DNA of 64,000 nt from Dromiciops gliroides (GCF_019393635.1 NC_057864.1:469262617-469326616); one strand, 5' to 3'; positions 1 through 11,507 are shown, numbered from the stretch's first letter. The notes: generated by a model from the letters alone, not told the origin. Numbers and translations are program-made.

Positions 1-143
1 CTCGGTTTCCTTAACTGTAAAAAATGAGGGAGTTGGCCAGCTGACCTCTCGGTCCCTCACACTGACTGTGTGCCATGCTTGGAGGAGGCAGGTGACAGCA
101 GTAGGAGTGTGTGCACATATGTGAGCAGGGGCATGCGAGGGGG

Positions 144-198
144 CACGCACGCACACACACACACACACACACACACTCACTCACTCACTCACTCACTC
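144..198. repeat. Simple repeat (CA)n followed by (CTCA)n
   Basis: An alternating CA run passes into CTCA units. The rest of 1-870 shows no gene or clear repeat that I can name. Confidence 0.9.
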
Positions 199-870
199 CG
201 GATCTGGACAACTCTGGCTCCGTCACCACTTCCTACTCTGTGCCCCTGATTTCCTCAGCCTCACAGATGACAGGGGGTCCCTCTAGTCTTGAATCTGTGA
301 TGGTGTCAGCTGCAAAGAAGGCAAGGTGGCAGACTGGAGAGGGCACAGCCCTAGGAGTCACAAGTCATTTGTTCCATGACTGACCTACATCTACAAGGTG
401 AGGGGATTGGATGAGATGACCTTGCATTTCCCTTCCATCTATCTTTTAATCCCATGATCCTACAAATTCCCTCAAGTGTAAAGAGCACAATTCCTTCTGG
501 CGCCCTGTGCCAGCCCCACTTACAAGGTCTGCCAGGGTTGTAAAGTCCCAAGGATTTAAACTACAGGCAGCAAGAAGAGCCTCGAACACTCTGCAACTTA
601 GCAGGAAGAGCTGTTGCCTCTAAGTAGGGCAACAGGGTATGAAAGGTCAGCAAATGTGGCAAGAAGCTTCTGCTATGGAATTTCAAGGACCACATTTTGA
701 AAAGTGTGATTTGTTGGCTAAAATAGTGCATGATGCGGCCAAGGTTGCACTGTGTTATTAAAGATTAGCAACCCATTGCTTAATCATGCGTATGCATGAA
801 CCACAGGAGAGGTGCCTGGGAACAGAATGCAAATGAAGAGGTCATATCTTGCCCTAAAAAGTCACCATCA

Positions 871-1018
871 GGGGGCAGCTAGGTGGTGCAGTGGATAAAG
901 TACCAGCCCTGGATTCAGGAGTACCCGAGTTCAAATCTGGCCTCAGACCTAGCTGTGTGACCCTGGGCAAGTCACTTAACCCCCATTGCCCTGCCCCCAA
1001 ACAAAACAAAACAAAACA
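871..1018 (+). mobile_element. CORE-SINE (MAR1/WSINE type) with target-site duplication
   Basis: The element starts GGGGGCAGCTAGGTGG and ends in an ACAAA-rich tail. A 14-bp duplication AAAAAGTCACCATC flanks it at 856-869 and 1019-1032. The head is tRNA-derived, with the B-box-like GAGTTCAAATC. It is a full-length, well preserved copy. Confidence 0.92.
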
Positions 1019-1022
1019 AAAA

Positions 1023-2779
1023 AGTCACCATCGAGAAATGTCAAACTGGGCAGACCACACAAGTGTCTAGGGCTGCAGGCACCTGACAGGTCAAATTGCC
1101 ATCTTCTGAAAGGGATGAAAATGTAAAAGAATGTTACTGGCTCAATAAAGGTATTCGAGAGAACGCCAGCTTATATCATTAAATGTAATGTATTAAAAGG
1201 TGCTGACCCACAGAGCCAATTCCACAGCATCGGCTGAAGGCTCACCCCAAAAACTTTTTAATCAGAATCATGAGCCTGTCTGAGACCCTGCCTGACACCC
1301 AGACAGAATCACAAGCAAGAATTTGTGAAGGAAACAGGATGTGGCAAAGGAACTCTGGGTTCCTGAGCACAGCACCTGGAAACACACTGTTCCCGGGATC
1401 AGAGTCACTGTCATCACAGACAATTAGAGGGGGCTCCCCATTTCAAAGCACCTCCAAGAACATCAGCGGAGATGGAGAAGACTTGAAGGCTGAGGCCACA
1501 AGCGGCAGATAAGGAACTTTTCAGCCCACTCTCTCAGCTCCATCACAAACGCTGCTGCCCACTCTCCCAGAGACCAAATTACATTTTCTGGTCATTAGAA
1601 GAGAGGTCAGCAATTTGCTTCACTTCTCATCCTCCTTAAAACCAGCTCAGCACTGCTCTTCGCCATTTGCTGCTTAATAGGGACTAGCCAAATGCAGGCA
1701 CTGTTTAGAAGGGGATGGTCTCAGAGTTCCAGGGAGGCCGGGGCCCCTCCAACTCCAGAGCTGCTGAGCCAAGGGATGAGGCCTGGGAGGGCTCCAGTCT
1801 TCCACCCTCACTCATGGGGGGCTGGGGGGCATCAGGAGCAGAGCGACCACCTACAGCAGGGCCTCACCTCGGCCTCAGACAGAGGAGAAATGAGGAGGCC
1901 GGGATGGCAGCCCTTGTCCCAGAGCCCCAGTGTAGCCCTGGCTCTGTCGGGCGGGCAGCCAGCGATCCGTGGCGGGGCTCACCTTTGAAATACAAGCAGA
2001 GACAGGTCCGAGGGCTCAGACTTTGTGATCTTCCCTGTTGAAGGCGTCTGCAAAGGAGGTCCAAAAGGGACAGGGCGTGAGGCGTGACAAGGCTGCCCGG
2101 CAGCTCCTGGACAGCAGCCACGGCAAAGGGGCTGGCCCGGGTCCCTTCCAGCGGGTGACCTGCCCTGGCTCAGGGCAGAGGCCGAGCTGAGCTCGGAGCC
2201 TCCCCAGGCTCTGTCACAGAGCGGGGTTTGCCTCCAGGCCAAGCTGGGAGGGAGGCCTCGCTTCCCATGGGGCAGACACCCCTGTCCCTCCCTTCCTTCT
2301 CGGGTCCCGGATCTGCAACGTGTTCAATAACTCCAGGAAGGAAAAGACGCCCGGACCCCCCACTCCGTGATGCCCAGGAGCCCCTTCTCTGCCCCCTCCA
2401 ACACGGCCCCGAACAAGCAAGACTTTGATGAAGGGTCTCGGAAGGGGGCTGGGGGTGGGGGGGCGGAGGACTGCCGAGCAGACCCCGGCCCCGCCGACCC
2501 CCGCCTGCCTAGGTGCTCTTGGCTCGAAGGACCGGGACGCTGGCCCATTGCACAGGATGCCGGGGCTCGGTTGGGGTGACAGTGGGAGAGCGGGCAGCCT
2601 GAAATCGGGGGCGCCAAGTAAAGCGTGAGTACCCCCCTTGCTCTGGGTCACTCGTACGTTCACCCCTGAAAAGTGTCACCGGGCTGCTGTACACACTGGG
2701 AGGGAGGAGGCAGGCGCCCTCCCCAGCGGCTGGCTGGCCTCAGTTTACCCAGGGGGCACACCGGCATCAGGCCCCCCCA
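1023..2779. other. No coding gene seen; GC rises toward the CpG island
   Basis: This stretch would be the first intron of the gene beginning at 2964. Open frames here on both strands lack family features and follow the rising GC content. No repeat is clear. Confidence 0.5.
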
Positions 2780-3440
2780 ATCTCTCCGGGCCTCAGTTTT
2801 CCCTAGAGAAGAGGGCGGCGGCGGAGGGGGGGGGGTCCCTGGAAGGCAGACACGTGGCCGCCCCCGGCCCTCCCCCCGGGGCCAGGAGGCGGGGGTGGGG
2901 GAGGGGTCTCTAAGCGCGCCCCGCCCCCCGCCGTCCCCGGTCCCCAGGGCCCGGGCCGCTCACCCTCCGCAGGCGGGCCGCCGGGTAGGCGGGCGGGCCG
3001 GGCCGGGCGGGAGGCTCCGCTAACGGGCCGCGCTCACACGCAGCAGCGGCGGCGGCGGCAGCGGGGCGGGCGCCGGGCCCCTCTGCACCATTCTCCCCCC
3101 GGCCCGCTCCTGGCTGTCGCTCCCCGCTCCGCTCCGGGGCCCCGGGACGCTGACAGGCCCAGGTCGCGGCCGCCGCTCCGGCTCCGGTTCCGGCTCCAGC
3201 TCTGGGCCGCGGCAGTTTCCGGGTAACCACGCCGCCGTGACCTCCGACCCCGGCCGGCCCCGACGGCGGCCGGGCGGAAACAAGACTCCTCGGTCGCGCG
3301 GAGCCGCGGAGCGGGGCGGGGCCTCGGGGCGGGGCGGCGAGCGCTCTGGCCAATGGCTGGGGACCTGGCGAATCCGAGGGCTGGGCCTGCCACATAGCTC
3401 AGGCATCCTCGCTCCGTCCGCTGTCAGCCTGGTGCAGGGG
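2780..3440 (-). promoter_or_regulatory. TMEM248: CpG-island promoter, probably of TMEM248
   Basis: About 650 bp is dense in CpG, with GC boxes near 3311-3337, a CCAAT box (plus strand, 3349-3353) and an ETS-like CCGGAA on the minus strand near 3210-3217. A noncoding exon with a minus-strand donor lies inside it. In human and mouse the next gene after RABGEF1 on the same strand is TMEM248, so this is probably its promoter. No TMEM248 protein sequence is visible in the window. Confidence 0.55.
2964..3230 (-). other. TMEM248: Noncoding first exon, probably TMEM248
   Basis: The minus strand shows a strong donor, CGGAGG|GTGAGC, that ends an exon at 2964 inside the CpG island. The 5' edge is a guess from the ETS and GC-box positions. 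The gene's coding exons would lie at negative coordinates, outside the window. Identity comes only from synteny; an unrelated CpG-island transcript is possible. Confidence 0.45.
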
Positions 3441-3499
3441 GCGCGCAATAAGTGCATCCTGGCTGGGGAGGCGGGGTGTTCATTAGCTAGCCAGCCCTC

Positions 3500-3845
3500 T
3501 CTTCTACATGGCCTCCCGTTCATTAAGCACCTCCTGTGTACCATGCCGGTGGGCAGGGGAATAAGCATTTCTATAGCGCCAACTATGTGCAGGCATTGCA
3601 CTGAGCACTTAATCCTCGCAACAACCCTGGGAGGTGGTGGTGGCTGAGATTCACGTAACACTTAGTACATGCCAGGCCCTATGCTAAACCCTTTACAATG
3701 ATCTCATTTGATGCTCTCTACAACCCCGGGAGGGAGGTACTATTTACAGAATGAGAGATCTGGGTTTGAATTCCATTTCAGTCATTTACTAGCTGTGTGG
3801 CCCAGGGCAAGGCGTTTTATCTTGCTGAGCCCCAGTTCCTTTTCT
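3500..3845. repeat. Old CORE-SINE (MIR/THER-like) fragments
   Basis: The stretch includes CTATGTGCAGGCATTGCACTG- and CAACCCTGGGAGGTGG-type SINE core pieces in the reverse sense (about 3500-3750), followed by a forward piece with CATTTACTAGCTGTGTGGCC (about 3760-3845). The fragments are diverged and overlap, so edges are approximate. Confidence 0.6.
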
Positions 3846-4620
3846 GTCATGTTAGCCAATCTGATAGGTATGAAGTGGTATCTCAGAGCTGTTTTAATTT
3901 GCATTTGTCTTCTTAATAGTGATTTAGAAACTTTTTCCATGTGACTGTTGATAGCTTTGATTTCATCTTCTGAAACACTGCCTGTTCATATCCTTTAACC
4001 ATTTGTCTTTTTCTTGATGAGTCAATCAGGGATAAACGACTGGCCCAGGGTGACACAGCTACTAAGTGTCAAGTGTCTGAAGCTTAATTTGAACTCAGGT
4101 TCCAGACTCCAGGGCCAGTGCTCTCTCTATCCACTGTGCCACCTAGCTGGCCCATTTGACCATTTATCAATTGGGGAATGGCTCATATTTCTATAAACTT
4201 GACTCAGTTCCCTATATACTTGAGAAATTAAACCTTTATCAGAGAAACTTGCTGTTAAAAATTTTCCCAGTTAAATGTTTTCCTTCTACTTGTGGCTGCA
4301 TTCATTTTGTTCATGCAAACACTTTTAAATTCATGTTATCAAAATTATCCATTTTACTTCCCCTGATCTTATCTCGTTTGGTCATAAACTCTAGATCTAA
4401 CAGGTACATTTTTCCTTGCTTCCCTAATTTACTTATATCATCCTTTATGTCTAAATCAATTATCCATTTAGACCTTATCTTAGTATGCTGTGTGAGATGT
4501 CAGTCAATACCTAGTTTTATCCAAACTACTTTCCAGTTTTCCTGGCAATTTTTGTCAAACGGTGAGTTCTTTACCCAAAAGCTTGGATCCTTGGGTTTAT
4601 CAAAGCCTAGATTACTATGG
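3846..4620 (-). mobile_element. Old L1 fragment split by a SINE
   Basis: The plus strand reads like the antisense of the 3' part of L1 ORF2 (GAAGTGGTATCTCAGAGC, then CTGTTCATATCCTTTAACC, then CAATTGGGGAATGGCT), so the L1 lies on the minus strand. A SINE at 4008-4153 interrupts it, and the L1 resumes with a degenerate copy of the same 15 bp. Confidence 0.7.
4008..4153 (-). mobile_element. CORE-SINE inserted in the L1 fragment
   Basis: A minus-strand SINE body runs from GGCCCAGGGTGACACAGCTA to its head CCACCTAGCTGGCCC. It is flanked by CTTTAACCATTTGTC (3993-4007) and ATTTGACCATTTATC (4154-4168), an eroded 15-bp duplication of L1 sequence. Confidence 0.8.
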
Positions 4621-4929
4621 GCATTTACTAGCTATGTGACCCAGGGCAAATCATTTAACCTTGCTGAACTACAGTTTCTTTATCTGGACAGTGGAAATAA
4701 GAGCTATTATTGTGCCTGCCTTCTAGAATCATAAAGATCAAACGAAATAATATACATGGAAAACCTTTTGTGAGCGACAGCCATTGGTTGTTAGAATGAT
4801 TGCTCTGTGGGGTGCCAGCCATCTTGATTCTTCTGAGACCTCATGTCCTGATTTGTTCGACTCTGTCCCCTCAGCTACCAAGTCCCCTGCCCCACCCCCA
4901 TGCCCAGTTACTTTATAGGCCTTTTTAAA

Positions 4930-5120
4930 TTCTTTATATGTGTCCAAGTTGTTTCTCCTGACAGAATATAAGATCCTGGAGGGCAGAGATTGTGTCTGGC
5001 ACATAGTAGGTGCTTAATTAGTTCCTTGAGAGTAGGGACATTTTCAGGTTTTTTTGTCTCTGTACCCCCAATATCTAGCATACAGACTAACAAATACTTG
5101 TGATTTGCTGGATCGATGGG
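4930..5120 (+). repeat. L2 3'-end fragment
   Basis: The sequence follows the familiar L2 3' pattern, with CCTGGAGGGCAGAGATTGTG followed by GCACATAGTAGGTGCTTAAT. It is diverged. From 5121 to 5920 I see no gene and no clear repeat. Confidence 0.6.
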
Positions 5121-5923
5121 GAGGTAGGTAAGGCCTCATTCTCTTCATCCTCCTCTTTCCACCCCTTTCATTTCTTCCTGACCCTTTAAACATTTATTTT
5201 GGACGCCTTGTAGCATCCTTTCTCTCTGTCTGCCTCCTTCTCTGTCTCTCTCTTGTCAAAATGACATTTCCTGTTCCCATTCTGACTTTCAAAGAGCCCT
5301 AGCCATTCTGAATAAGTCTGAACTCGTGGTCCTACAAGGAGCTGACCTACATCCCATTCCACCACGTAGGTTTCTTTTGGAGAGAAGAGGAAGCTCTGCC
5401 CAAGGTCAAGTACATGTCCTTGAAGTTACCCATCAACCCAACATTAGAAGGCCCCTCCTCCCCACTTCCTCATTCATCCAAGAGGTGCCTTCTCTTCATT
5501 TCCAATCAAACATCGGTTGACAAGGCTGCCTGGTCACAGGAGTTTTACCCTTTTTTGTTGTTCTATCAGTCCTCTTGGTCCAGGAAGGTAGTTAATAATA
5601 AACTCCCATATGAAATGCATTAGCTTAGTTCTGATTTAAAGGGGCAGCAGGAAAATATCTACACTTAGGGTTAAAAAAAATTCTTTTTTTTTGGTGGTCA
5701 TTTATTCTCTCCAATGCCTGGTAATGCACTTCAGGGGGAAATACAATGGGAAGGTATTTTTATAATGTAAACAATCACCTCTCAGGTAATCAGGTTGTTT
5801 GGTTTTTAAAAATTCTAGCAGGGAGCGCACAGAGAAAACCTAATAAATTAATTTTACACGATGATGAAATTGGATTCGATGTAGTAGCTGACAGAATTAT
5901 CCCAAGATAAAAATGCAACAGTT

Positions 5924-6063
5924 GGGGCAGCTAGGTGGCGAAGTGGATAAAGCACCGGCCCTGGATTCAGGAGTTCCTGAGTTCAAATCTGGCCTCAGAC
6001 ACTTACTAGCTGTGTGACCCTGGGCAAGTCACTTAACCCCATTGCCCCGTAAAAAACAAACAA
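5924..6063 (+). mobile_element. CORE-SINE with 14-bp target-site duplication
   Basis: It starts GGGGCAGCTAGGTGGCGAAG and ends with CGTAAAAAACAAACAAA. AAAATGCAACAGTT flanks it at 5910-5923 and 6064-6077. Confidence 0.92.
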
Positions 6064-6205
6064 AAAATGCAACAGTTCACATACATTAATGAACTGGGCC
6101 TTGAATTGTCATGATCTTGTGGTCCCCAGGTTGTTAATCTGGGGAATCAGAGGCCAAGGTGAAAAATACCCTAATTTTATGACCTAAGTAACCAAGAGCT
6201 ACAGT

Positions 6206-6362
6206 GTGTTTTATGGTGCAGCCGAAAGAATATTGGGCTTGGACTCAGAGGGTGTAGGTTCAAATCCTGGCTCAGCCATTAATGACCTTTGTGGCCCCAT
6301 TTTCTTCCTCTGTGAATGAGGGGGTTGGACTGGATCTAAAGTCTTTGATTCTGATATTCAGC
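6206..6362 (+). repeat. Diverged MIR-like SINE
   Basis: It shows the tRNA-like head (GTGCAGCCGAAAGAATATTG), GGTTCAAATCCTGGCTC, and the core ending in TGAATGAGGGGGTTGGACTG. It is far more diverged than the MAR1/WSINE copies. Confidence 0.6.
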
Positions 6363-6785
6363 AGCCGGACAACTGCATCCTTCCTGGAATGTTCTTGTGT
6401 TCTCCTCCAGATCACCCCTCTCTTTTGAAGGCTAGGCCCAAATCCCCCCTCCCCCCGAAAGGCCTTCATTCCAGTCCAGACTCAGCACACTCACAGGATG
6501 TACTGTATAGACCTTTCATTTGGTAATTAAACCAACACTGCCTTGGAATGTCTCTGATTATTGTCTCCTATGATTTCTGGAATGATTTGCCTTTTTCCCT
6601 AGAGCATAGGCTAGGGATTGTCTTCTAGCCCTTTGTTTCCCACCCAGCTCTAGAATTCTAGTCTGGGAAGGAATCTTAGAGGCCACTCAGGCCAACATTG
6701 TTGGATCAATTGAGCTCCCTATCACTGGTCTTTGGTTCCTACCTTACAAATGGACTCATTTTATCTGTTTTTTAAAAACCAGTTT

Positions 6786-6943
6786 GGGGGCAGCTAGGTG
6801 GCGCAGTGGATTGAGCACCGGCCCTGGAGTCAGGAAGACCTGAGTTCAGATCCGGCCTCAGACACTTAACACTTACTGGCTGTGTGACCCTGGGCAAGTC
6901 ACTTAACCCTAATTGCCTCAGTAAAAAACCAAAAAACCAAACA
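6786..6943 (+). mobile_element. CORE-SINE
   Basis: It starts GGGGGCAGCTAGGTGGCGCA, ends in an A-rich tail, and is flanked by AAAAACCAGTTT before and AAAAACCCAGTTTT after. Confidence 0.9.
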
Positions 6944-7244
6944 AAAAACCCAGTTTTTACTGCAGAGAGTATGTTGCAGAGGTCAATCAAATAACAAGCA
7001 TTTATTAAGCGACTACTATATGCCATGAAATGAGCTACCTAATGGGGATATGAAATTTTAAAATGAATTCATTTTTGCCTTAAAGAAGTGTGCAGTCCAA
7101 GAGGGAAGACGGGTATTTAGATAAGTACATGCCAAAGAAATACCAGCCATTTGAGGGGGAAGGCGCTCATTGCTTGGGGGCAGGCAGGGAAGGCTTCATG
7201 TGAAAGGTGACCTTGGAGGTGAGTTTGGAAGGAAGTGAGGGATT

Positions 7245-7395
7245 CTATGAAACAGGTCCTGAGGATATGTAGTACAGCATGATTGTACATATCTGTACAT
7301 TGTGCCTCTATCTGACTGCTTGCCATCTTGGGGAGGGGGGAGGGAAAGGAGAGAGGGAGACAGATTTGGAACTTAAAATCTTACAAAAAAGAAAA
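7245..7395 (+). repeat. LINE 3'-UTR-like repeat
   Basis: The sequence contains TGTACATATCTGTACA and GCCATCTTGGGGAGGGGGGAGGGAAAGG followed by AACTTAAAATCTTACAAAAA. A second copy of the family lies at 41470-41745. The family name is uncertain. Confidence 0.5.
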
Positions 7396-7490
7396 AACAG
7401 GTGAGGAAGGCACAAAGTAGAAGCACGGGGGACAGCCAGATCTTAGGAACAGATTAGTCATGCTGGACTACAAGGGACAGGAAGGAAGGA

Positions 7491-7740
7491 AACAAGCATT
7501 TATTAAGCGCCTACTATGTGCTAGGCACTGTGCTAAGCGCTTTGCAAATATTATCTTGATCCTCTTAACGACCCTGGGAGGTAGGTGCTATTATTATCCC
7601 CACTTTTACAGTTGAAGAAACTGCGGTAGAAAGAGGTTATGACTTGCCCAGGGTCACACAGCCAGTAAGTGTCTAAGGCAGGATTTGAACACAGGTCTTC
7701 CTCTCAGCCCAGCATTCTATCCACTTGACCACCTATCTGC
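7491..7740 (-). repeat. Long CORE-SINE (THER1/MON-like), minus strand
   Basis: The full reverse pattern is present, from AAGCATTTATTAAGCGCCTA through CCCTGGGAGGTAGGTGCTAT and CTTGCCCAGGGTCACACAGC to the tRNA head near CCACTTGACCACCTATC. It is old but nearly complete. Confidence 0.8.
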
Positions 7741-8770
7741 AGGAAGAGAAGCAAGGTTGGAAAGGTGGATTTGGGCCAGGTTACTAAGGGCTTTAAAAGC
7801 CAAACAGGATTTCTATTTGATTCCCAAAGGCAATAGGGAGCTATTGGAGTTTATTGAGTTGGGGAGTGACAGCATCAGATCTGTACTTGAGGAAAATCAC
7901 TTGAGCAGCTCCAGTCCTAATGGATTAGAAGAGGGTGAGACTTGAAAAAAGGAAACCAGCTAAGAAGCTACTGAAATAGCCCAGGTGAGAGGCAATGAGG
8001 TTTGAACGAAGGTGGTGGCTGTGGTGAGTGGGGAGAAGCAGAGAGATTGGAGAAATATTATGGAGGGAGAAACAGGATTTGCAACTAATCAAATAACTGG
8101 GGCAAAGGGGAGTGAGGAGTTAGGATGATGGTGTGAACCTGGATAACCAGAAGAATAACAATCCCCTTGACAGAAATAGGAAATTTGGCAGAGGGGTGGG
8201 TGTTGAGGGAAAGATGACTGAGCTCAGGTTTGAATGTGCCAAGTTTGAGATTCCTGTGGGGCAGCACCCAGTTTGTAATGTCTAGAAGGCAGCAGGAGAT
8301 GTATTAGAATCCAAGGAAAAGTTCAGGATGAATCTATACACCTGGAAAGTCATACCTGTGAAGAGATGACAATTCCATGGGAGCCGATGAGACACCCCAT
8401 GAGGAGAGCAAGCAGAGGGTCGAGGATAGAGCCTTGGGGTGCACCAATAACGAGTGGGTTGGAGAAGCATGATGGTCCAGCAAAGGGGGTGGACGGCCAG
8501 AGTGGTCAAAGACATATGGGCAGTGCCATGAAAACCGAGTGAGGAGAGAATACAGGAAGAGAGGGGAAGCAATAGTAACAAAAGCTGCAGAGACAGATGA
8601 AGACATAAAAAACACACCATCAGATTTGGCAATCAGGAAATGATTGGCAATTCTAGACAGGGCAGTTTCAGTGCAGAGAGAGGAATGAGGAAGTGGACAG
8701 CTTTTACTAGGAGTCTGGCCACGAAAGGGAGAAGAAATATTGGCCAACAGCCTTAAGCTATTAAGAATGG
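7741..8770. repeat. Ancient dispersed repeat of unassigned family
   Basis: The segment holds GGGCCAGGTTACTAAGGGCT, then AGGCAATAGGGAGCTATTGG, and later GATAGAGCCTTGGGGTGCAC. Part of the same family recurs at 9030-9260. Open frames in it have no family features. I cannot name the repeat. Confidence 0.45.
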
Positions 8771-8775
8771 TGGCA

Positions 8776-8924
8776 GGGGCAGCTAGGTGGCACAGTGGAT
8801 AGAGCACCGGCCCTAGAGTCAGAAGTACCTGAGTTCAAATCCAGCCTCAGACACTTAACACTTCCTAGCTGTATGACCCTGGGCAAGTCACTTAACCCCA
8901 ACTACCTTACCAAAAAAAAAAAAA
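8776..8924 (+). mobile_element. CORE-SINE
   Basis: It starts GGGGCAGCTAGGTGGCACAG and ends in a 13-A tail. The flanks AAGAATGGTGGCA and AATATTGTGGCA are an imperfect duplication. It interrupts the ancient repeat that starts at 7741. Confidence 0.9.
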
Positions 8925-9029
8925 TATTGTGGCAGATGGGGGAGAAGCAGAGGCATAGGGGCAAGGGGCAGAACTGAGTTCAAGAGAGTAACTCGTGCCC
9001 CACTTAGCCTGGAATGTGAAGTGAGGGAA

Positions 9030-9260
9030 GGGAATCAACAGGAAATAAGCCTAAGGCTTTAAAGGCTAACAGAAGGAATCTGTATTTTATCCTAGAAGCA
9101 ATAGGCAGCCACTGAAGGTCCTTGAGCAGAGGAAGGGAGCCATCAGGTTTGTGCTATGGGAAAATGATTTTGGCACCTTTATAGAGGATGGGTTGGAAAG
9201 GGGAGAAACCAGAAGGCAGGAATCCAGTCATGAGGCCATTGCAATGACAGGAGCATTCTT
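9030..9260. repeat. Second copy of the ancient dispersed repeat
   Basis: It contains AGGCTTTAAAGGCTAACAGA, AGCAATAGGCAGCCACTGAA and GATGGGTTGGAAAGGGGAG, parallel to 7770-7990. It ends shortly before the RABGEF1 3' UTR. Confidence 0.45.
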
Positions 9261-9409
9261 CCAACATCCAAGTATGGGTAGGTACAAGACATAAATGTTG
9301 GCTTGACCAAAGACAGATGTGTGTGAAATGAATCCATGTCACAACCCACTTTCTTGTCAGGCAAATCACTGAAAGAATTTAGCATCCATGAGAGGGGGAC
9401 ATCCACAGT

Positions 9410-9415
9410 TTTATT
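9410..9415 (-). terminator. RABGEF1: Probable RABGEF1 poly(A) signal AATAAA
   Basis: AATAAA reads on the minus strand in the context TTGTGGAATAAAACTG, with a GT-rich element within about 20 nt downstream. Dense repeats begin soon after it. Confidence 0.55.
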
Positions 9416-10220
9416 CCACAAAAGCAGTGTACACAGTAAGAACTTTCGGACAGTGAGGCTGTGCCTGTACCTGGATTAGCACCTAGAGAATGTGAGGAAA
9501 TGAACAGCCCAAAGGAAAAGAAGCCTTCTCCCAAGAGTCATCTGGGTCATGGATCATCTAAGAGCCAGGGCAGCAGCTACTCAGCCACTGAGCCCATCTA
9601 TCAGAGCATTTATGGGGACCCGTCCTTGTTGGGACAAGCTGTACATGAGTAAATGGAGTGTGTGTGTGTGTGGGGGGGAAGGGACACACCGCGATTAGCC
9701 TGAAATCACTAGGGACTAGGGAGCTGCGTTAGTAGAAGAGTGTGGGATGGCGTAACACATCACCGCTCCAGAAGGTTGCCTTGGGAAAGCACGGGCATGT
9801 TACAGGTACACAGGTTAAGTCCTGGTGAGACTGACCCCAAAGAAGGATAGAAAAGAAGACAGAGAACATTCCACTGGAATACCGACTTCCATCCTGTGGA
9901 GGCCTCACAAACTGTCAGGTTAAGACACACAGTGCCCGGGATGTGCCATTCCATCATCGGGTGGTTAATGCCAGTTGGTGACACAGACGGTGGGGTCTTT
10001 GCTTTCTCATTCACAGAGTGGGGAGTGCAGGATGACTGTGTTGGTCAGTCCATAAAGCAATGACCGTGCTCAAATGACAAGCACGGCTAAGTAACTGCAA
10101 CAATGGAAGTGTTCTCCGCAGGCTGAGATCATGACCACTCTGCCCAGGGGCTGGGGTGCCCTTGACATCTACTGATCTGCATTACTGCCCCTCCCTGCCC
10201 CCTGACCCCAACCACTGTTC

Positions 10221-10226
10221 TTTATT
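10221..10226 (-). terminator. RABGEF1: Alternative RABGEF1 poly(A) signal AATAAA
   Basis: AATAAA lies on the minus strand about 880 nt after the RABGEF1 stop codon (context GTGAATAAAGAAC). It may give a shorter mRNA. The downstream sequence is G-rich rather than clearly GT-rich. Confidence 0.35.
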
Positions 10227-11108
10227 CACCCAATCCAAACCCTGGGCCAGCTTCCCTGAGTGAAGGAAACTCACACAAAGATGGTTCATCTAAATGGTTT
10301 GGGCAACAGCATGGTTCAAAGTTTCCAGCGGGCTACATATTTAACCATTGACACGATGTGGGGTGAAGACAATCAATACCTTAATGAGATCCTAGTGTGG
10401 GTTTGACCCTCCTGGCTGACAGACTTACAAAGTCATCATGCTACAAAAATGGACCAGTCTTGGATGCCCAAACACCTCAATTCTGCCAGCCTCGTTTTAA
10501 AGAGCTGAACCAAAAATGAACAGTGGCTGTTAAAAAGGCAGACAGTCACATATCATTTTGTACTCAGAAGATAAACTCACACACTGCCACGCACAGCAGA
10601 AATACCCATTTTCTTTACATATTTACAATTCTACATATTTACTCCTCAATGTATTTCCCATCTTTATAATTACAAAATAATCTCGAACTTGGGGACAGTA
10701 GTACCATTGAGTTCCTCTCAAACCTACACAACCTTGCACTTCCACTTGAAGCAATGACTGAACTGAAACCAAATCACAGTGCATGCCTGGGAGGAAGCCT
10801 TAGGGGGGGAAAAAAATCTGTTAATGATGCTAGTGTTTCTTAAAAATGACAATGGCTTTGTGTAGAAAAGGCAGGTTCAGTTAAAAAAATACACAAAAGC
10901 CTCCTCAGAACCTACCTACTTTAATAACTCAAATAAATAGTATTTCTCACACATTAACCCGCCCCCAAACTGTACCTTGGAAAAATGTACTTCAGTAACC
11001 CTCCTAAGCATGTCCTTCCTTTTATGCTGGCTTCCAATCAGCAGGAAGTGAGTAACACAGCCTAACTCGGGCCTGGGTCCCAGCCAACACTTCCCAGTTA
11101 AATGGGCA

Positions 11109-11507
11109 TCATCCTGCATAGACCTGCGGCTGCAGGGGTGGCGGCAGTTTGTCATTTTCGACATTCTCCGAGTCAATGGCTGCTAAAGGTTGGCTTGGGG
11201 GCTTGATTTCCAGGGGATACTTCTCCACAATATCCTGAACCTCCTTGGCGATTCCATCAGTCCAGTCGATGAGGTCTTTTTCAAGCTTCTTGGCCTGGCT
11301 CACAAGCCTTTCTTGTCGCTCGTTCAGCTGAGAGAGAAGATCCAAGTTCTTATACATCTGTTTAACCCCTAGGCATGCATCAGGAGCCCAGTGCTCAGAC
11401 TCTTGCTTCTTGGGAGAGGTCTGGCCAGACATGTAGCGATCAAAGTCTTCCTGACTTAAATTTAAAGACTGAGCGTCCAGTTTCTCAATGAAAGCCACTG
11501 CGCAGCA
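11109..11507 (-). CDS. RABGEF1: RABGEF1 last coding exon, residues 360-491
   Basis: This exon opens with [17 protein letters not shown], the end of the VPS9 domain. The coiled coil that binds Rabaptin-5 follows (about 405-445), then the tail [21 protein letters not shown] and TGA at 11111-11109. The acceptor is CTTTCGCAG. A few substitutions against human (for example SEHWAPDA for AESWSPDA) lie in the linker before the coiled coil. Confidence 0.97.
   Translation of the reverse strand, partial: CCAVAFIEKLDAQSLNLSQEDFDRYMSGQTSPKKQESEHWAPDACLGVKQMYKNLDLLSQLNERQERLVSQAKKLEKDLIDWTDGIAKEVQDIVEKYPLEIKPPSQPLAAIDSENVENDKLPPPLQPQVYAG

Larger units (their letters stand above)
9395..11108 (-). other. 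RABGEF1: RABGEF1 3' UTR
   Basis: About 1.7 kb after the stop codon is free of the SINEs that crowd the sequence on either side, which suits a transcribed and constrained UTR. Two AATAAA signals occur on the minus strand, at 10226-10221 and 9415-9410. The second is followed closely by a GT-rich stretch (TGTGGATGTC) and is the better candidate for the main end. The UTR is inferred; no transcript was seen. Confidence 0.6.

Noticed and set aside
111-383. Open frame with a His-Thr repeat
   Set aside because: It is a translation of the (CA)n microsatellite.
871-1018. Possible tRNA gene (tRNA-like boxes)
   Set aside because: The sequence is the tRNA-derived head of a SINE, with tail and target-site duplication. 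No free-standing tRNA gene was found in the window.
3020-3661. Long open frames in both directions across the CpG island
   Set aside because: They follow high GC content, are rich in Arg, Pro, Gly and Ala, and match no family I know. The island is better read as a promoter with a noncoding exon.
4156-4734. 192-codon open frame on the plus strand
   Set aside because: It is the antisense of an old L1 fragment, with no similarity to a host protein.
8795-8977. Recurring peptides such as [21 protein letters not shown]
   Set aside because: They are translations of the SINE core and recur at every SINE in the window, on either strand.
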